A stretch of 7,441 nt of DNA, from contig LNZQ01000211.1 of assembly GCA_002007315.1 (NCBI GenBank), forward strand, positions 1 to 7,441, given 5' to 3'. Source of the DNA: Epulopiscium sp. Nele67-Bin004. GTDB taxonomy: Bacteria > Bacillota_A > Clostridia > Lachnospirales > Cellulosilyticaceae. The notes beneath the pieces were generated by a model, which saw only the letters and a list, made by a program, of their open reading frames with translations, was not told where the DNA came from and ran no database searches. A program made the position numbers and the translations under genes. This document shows positions 6,944-7,441 of the stretch, in pieces (the first letter of the stretch is position 1; each line of letters begins with the position of its first letter).

Positions 6944-6972
6944 TTGTTTAAAGACTAAAATAGTGATACAAT
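6944..6972 (+). promoter_or_regulatory. Candidate sigma-A promoter of the methyltransferase gene
   Basis: TTGTTT (6944-6949, 3/6) and TACAAT (6967-6972, 5/6) are separated by exactly 17 bases, immediately after the terminator. Transcription would start near 6979, about 28 bases before the ATG. A new promoter is expected here because the terminator cuts off readthrough from fbp. Confidence 0.45.
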
Positions 6973-7006
6973 TTTATATAAAAATAGTTTATGAAAGAGG
7001 TTAGGT

Positions 7007-7321
7007 ATGACAGCAAACAAACTAACAACAATAGAACTTTTTGCAGGAGCAGGAGGACTAGCACTTTGGATTGAGCAAGCTGGTTTTGAAAGTGTTGGTC
7101 TAATTGAGTTTGACAAAAGTGCTTCAGATACATTAAAACATAATCGGCCAACTTGGAAAGTGATACACGATGATATTGCTAATATTTCGCCTTTAAATTT
7201 GGAAGAATACTTTGAAATAAAAAAGGGTGAGTTAGACTTATTGTCAGGGGGTTCACCATGTCAATCGTTTTCGTACGCAGGAAAAAGATTGGGGCTAGAA
7301 GATGCAAGGGGAACTTTATAG
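7007..7321 (+). pseudogene. C5-cytosine DNA methyltransferase, N-terminal fragment (Dcm family)
   Basis: An intact enzyme would transfer a methyl group from S-adenosylmethionine to carbon 5 of a cytosine, usually as part of a restriction-modification system. Only 104 residues remain, against at least 300 for the family. Motif I (IELFAGAGGLAL, residues 9-20) for SAM binding and motif IV (GGSPCQSFSYAGKRLG, 81-96) with the catalytic Cys85 are present. Motifs VI, VIII, IX, X and the target-recognition domain are absent. The reading stops right after DARGTL, where family members continue with Phe-Tyr or similar. The start is well supported: AAAGAGG at 6994-7000, six bases before ATG, behind a candidate promoter. 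Trp21 replaces the Gly commonly seen after LAL. The fragment should be inactive. The loss could reflect mobile-element insertion and deletion, since a transposon-like end follows within 10 bases, or a second assembly join. Confidence 0.88.
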
Positions 7322-7327
7322 ATTTTT

Positions 7328-7370
7328 AGCAAGAAAACCACTATCCCTTTAGGGGAGTGGATGAATTGCT
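7328..7370 (+). mobile_element. Hairpin resembling the right end of an IS200/IS605 (TnpB) element
   Basis: The bases form a two-tier stem. AGCAA (7328-7332) pairs with TTGCT (7366-7370). A symmetrical 5x5 internal loop follows (GAAAA against ATGAA). Then CCACT (7338-7342) pairs with AGTGG (7356-7360), one bulged A, and TCCC (7344-7347) pairs with GGGG (7352-7355) around a TTTA loop. A subterminal hairpin of this kind, with AGAAAACCACT before and GTGGATGAAT after, resembles right ends of IS605-group elements, where it also forms the 3' part of the TnpB guide RNA. No tnpA or tnpB coding sequence is present, so this could only be a remnant or a minimal derivative. There is no U-tract after the hairpin, which argues against a plain terminator. 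The family assignment rests on recalled resemblance, not a search. Confidence 0.4.
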
Positions 7371-7381
7371 CATTAACTTTA

Positions 7382-7411
7382 GAAAAATGCCTTGACGACA
7401 AGGGATTTTTC
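7382..7411. repeat. Imperfect 30-bp palindrome
   Basis: Two 13-base arms (GAAAAATGCCTTG at 7382-7394 and CAAGGGATTTTTC at 7399-7411) are inverted repeats with a single mismatch, around an ACGA loop. With T-runs on both strands it could be a bidirectional terminator, a recombinase or repressor site, or part of a mobile-element end. The remaining 30 bases include TTGACA at 7425-7430, a perfect -35 box whose -10 would fall at or beyond the window edge. I see no gene in 7322-7441. Confidence 0.55.
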
Positions 7412-7441
7412 GTATAGACTATTTTTGACAAGTAAAATACA

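Noticed and set aside
6948..7151. Minus-strand open frame opposite the methyltransferase start
   Set aside because: Low-complexity Leu-rich translation opposite a clear methyltransferase motif I; it also runs over a promoter region.
1940..7411. Shared CAAGG/CCTTG core between the lepA leader stem (1940-1995) and the right-edge palindrome (7382-7411)
   Set aside because: Only five bases are shared, in opposite arm order, so this is probably coincidence.
7361..7417. Eighteen-codon reading MNCSLTLEKCLDDKGFFV after the hairpin
   Set aside because: Too short, no binding site, overlaps two palindromes, and matches no family I know.
1..7441. CRISPR array, rRNA or tRNA genes
   Set aside because: No regularly spaced repeats and no recognisable tRNA or rRNA sequence were seen on either strand.

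Overview
The window looks like two unrelated pieces of DNA joined end to end. Bases 1 to about 916 have vertebrate character, most like a teleost fish: no credible bacterial gene, stops in all frames, intermediate base composition, and a (CT)n tract running into a (CA)n tract at 865-910. From about 917 to the end the DNA is low-GC, densely packed and coded on one strand. It belongs to an endospore-forming Firmicute. The LepA sequence (for example [12 protein letters not shown] and the ending [19 protein letters not shown]) and the SpoIIP sequence resemble, from memory, the Lachnospiraceae/Lachnospirales group. One economical reading is a fish-genome contig joined by assembly or cloning to DNA of a gut or tissue bacterium. 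The join falls inside spoIIP, at the catalytic HTH motif, whose codons (cacacgcat) resemble the CA repeat.

Layout of the bacterial part, all on the + strand: (1) the 3' part of spoIIP, a spore-engulfment peptidoglycan hydrolase; (2) a good sigma-A-type promoter overlapping the spoIIP stop, driving a Phd/YefM antitoxin gene; (3) a Txe/YoeB-type toxin gene that overlaps the antitoxin stop but is cut to 24 codons; (4) an unusual leader in which a perfect Shine-Dalgarno sequence lies 66 nt from the lepA start, with a compact predicted three-way-junction RNA fold filling the gap; (5) lepA (elongation factor 4), complete; (6) hemW, a radical-SAM haem chaperone, 9 nt after lepA; (7) fbp, class III fructose-1,6-bisphosphatase, probably starting at a TTG behind a strong ribosome binding site; (8) an intrinsic terminator; (9) a separate promoter and the first 104 codons of a C5-cytosine DNA methyltransferase, cut off soon after its catalytic Pro-Cys; (10) a hairpin resembling the right end of an IS200/IS605-type (TnpB) element; and (11) an imperfect 30-bp palindrome and AT-rich sequence to the window end.

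spoIIP-lepA-hemW is a classic Firmicute order. Here it has taken up a decayed toxin-antitoxin module between spoIIP and lepA, and fbp occupies the place where hrcA-grpE-dnaK often follows hemW. lepA, hemW and fbp are probably co-transcribed up to the terminator at 6913-6941. The methyltransferase remnant and transposon-like end beyond it look like accessory DNA.

The most unusual native feature is the split ribosome binding site of lepA. The most important caution is that the 247-codon open frame starting at base 806 is an artefact of the join and not a gene.
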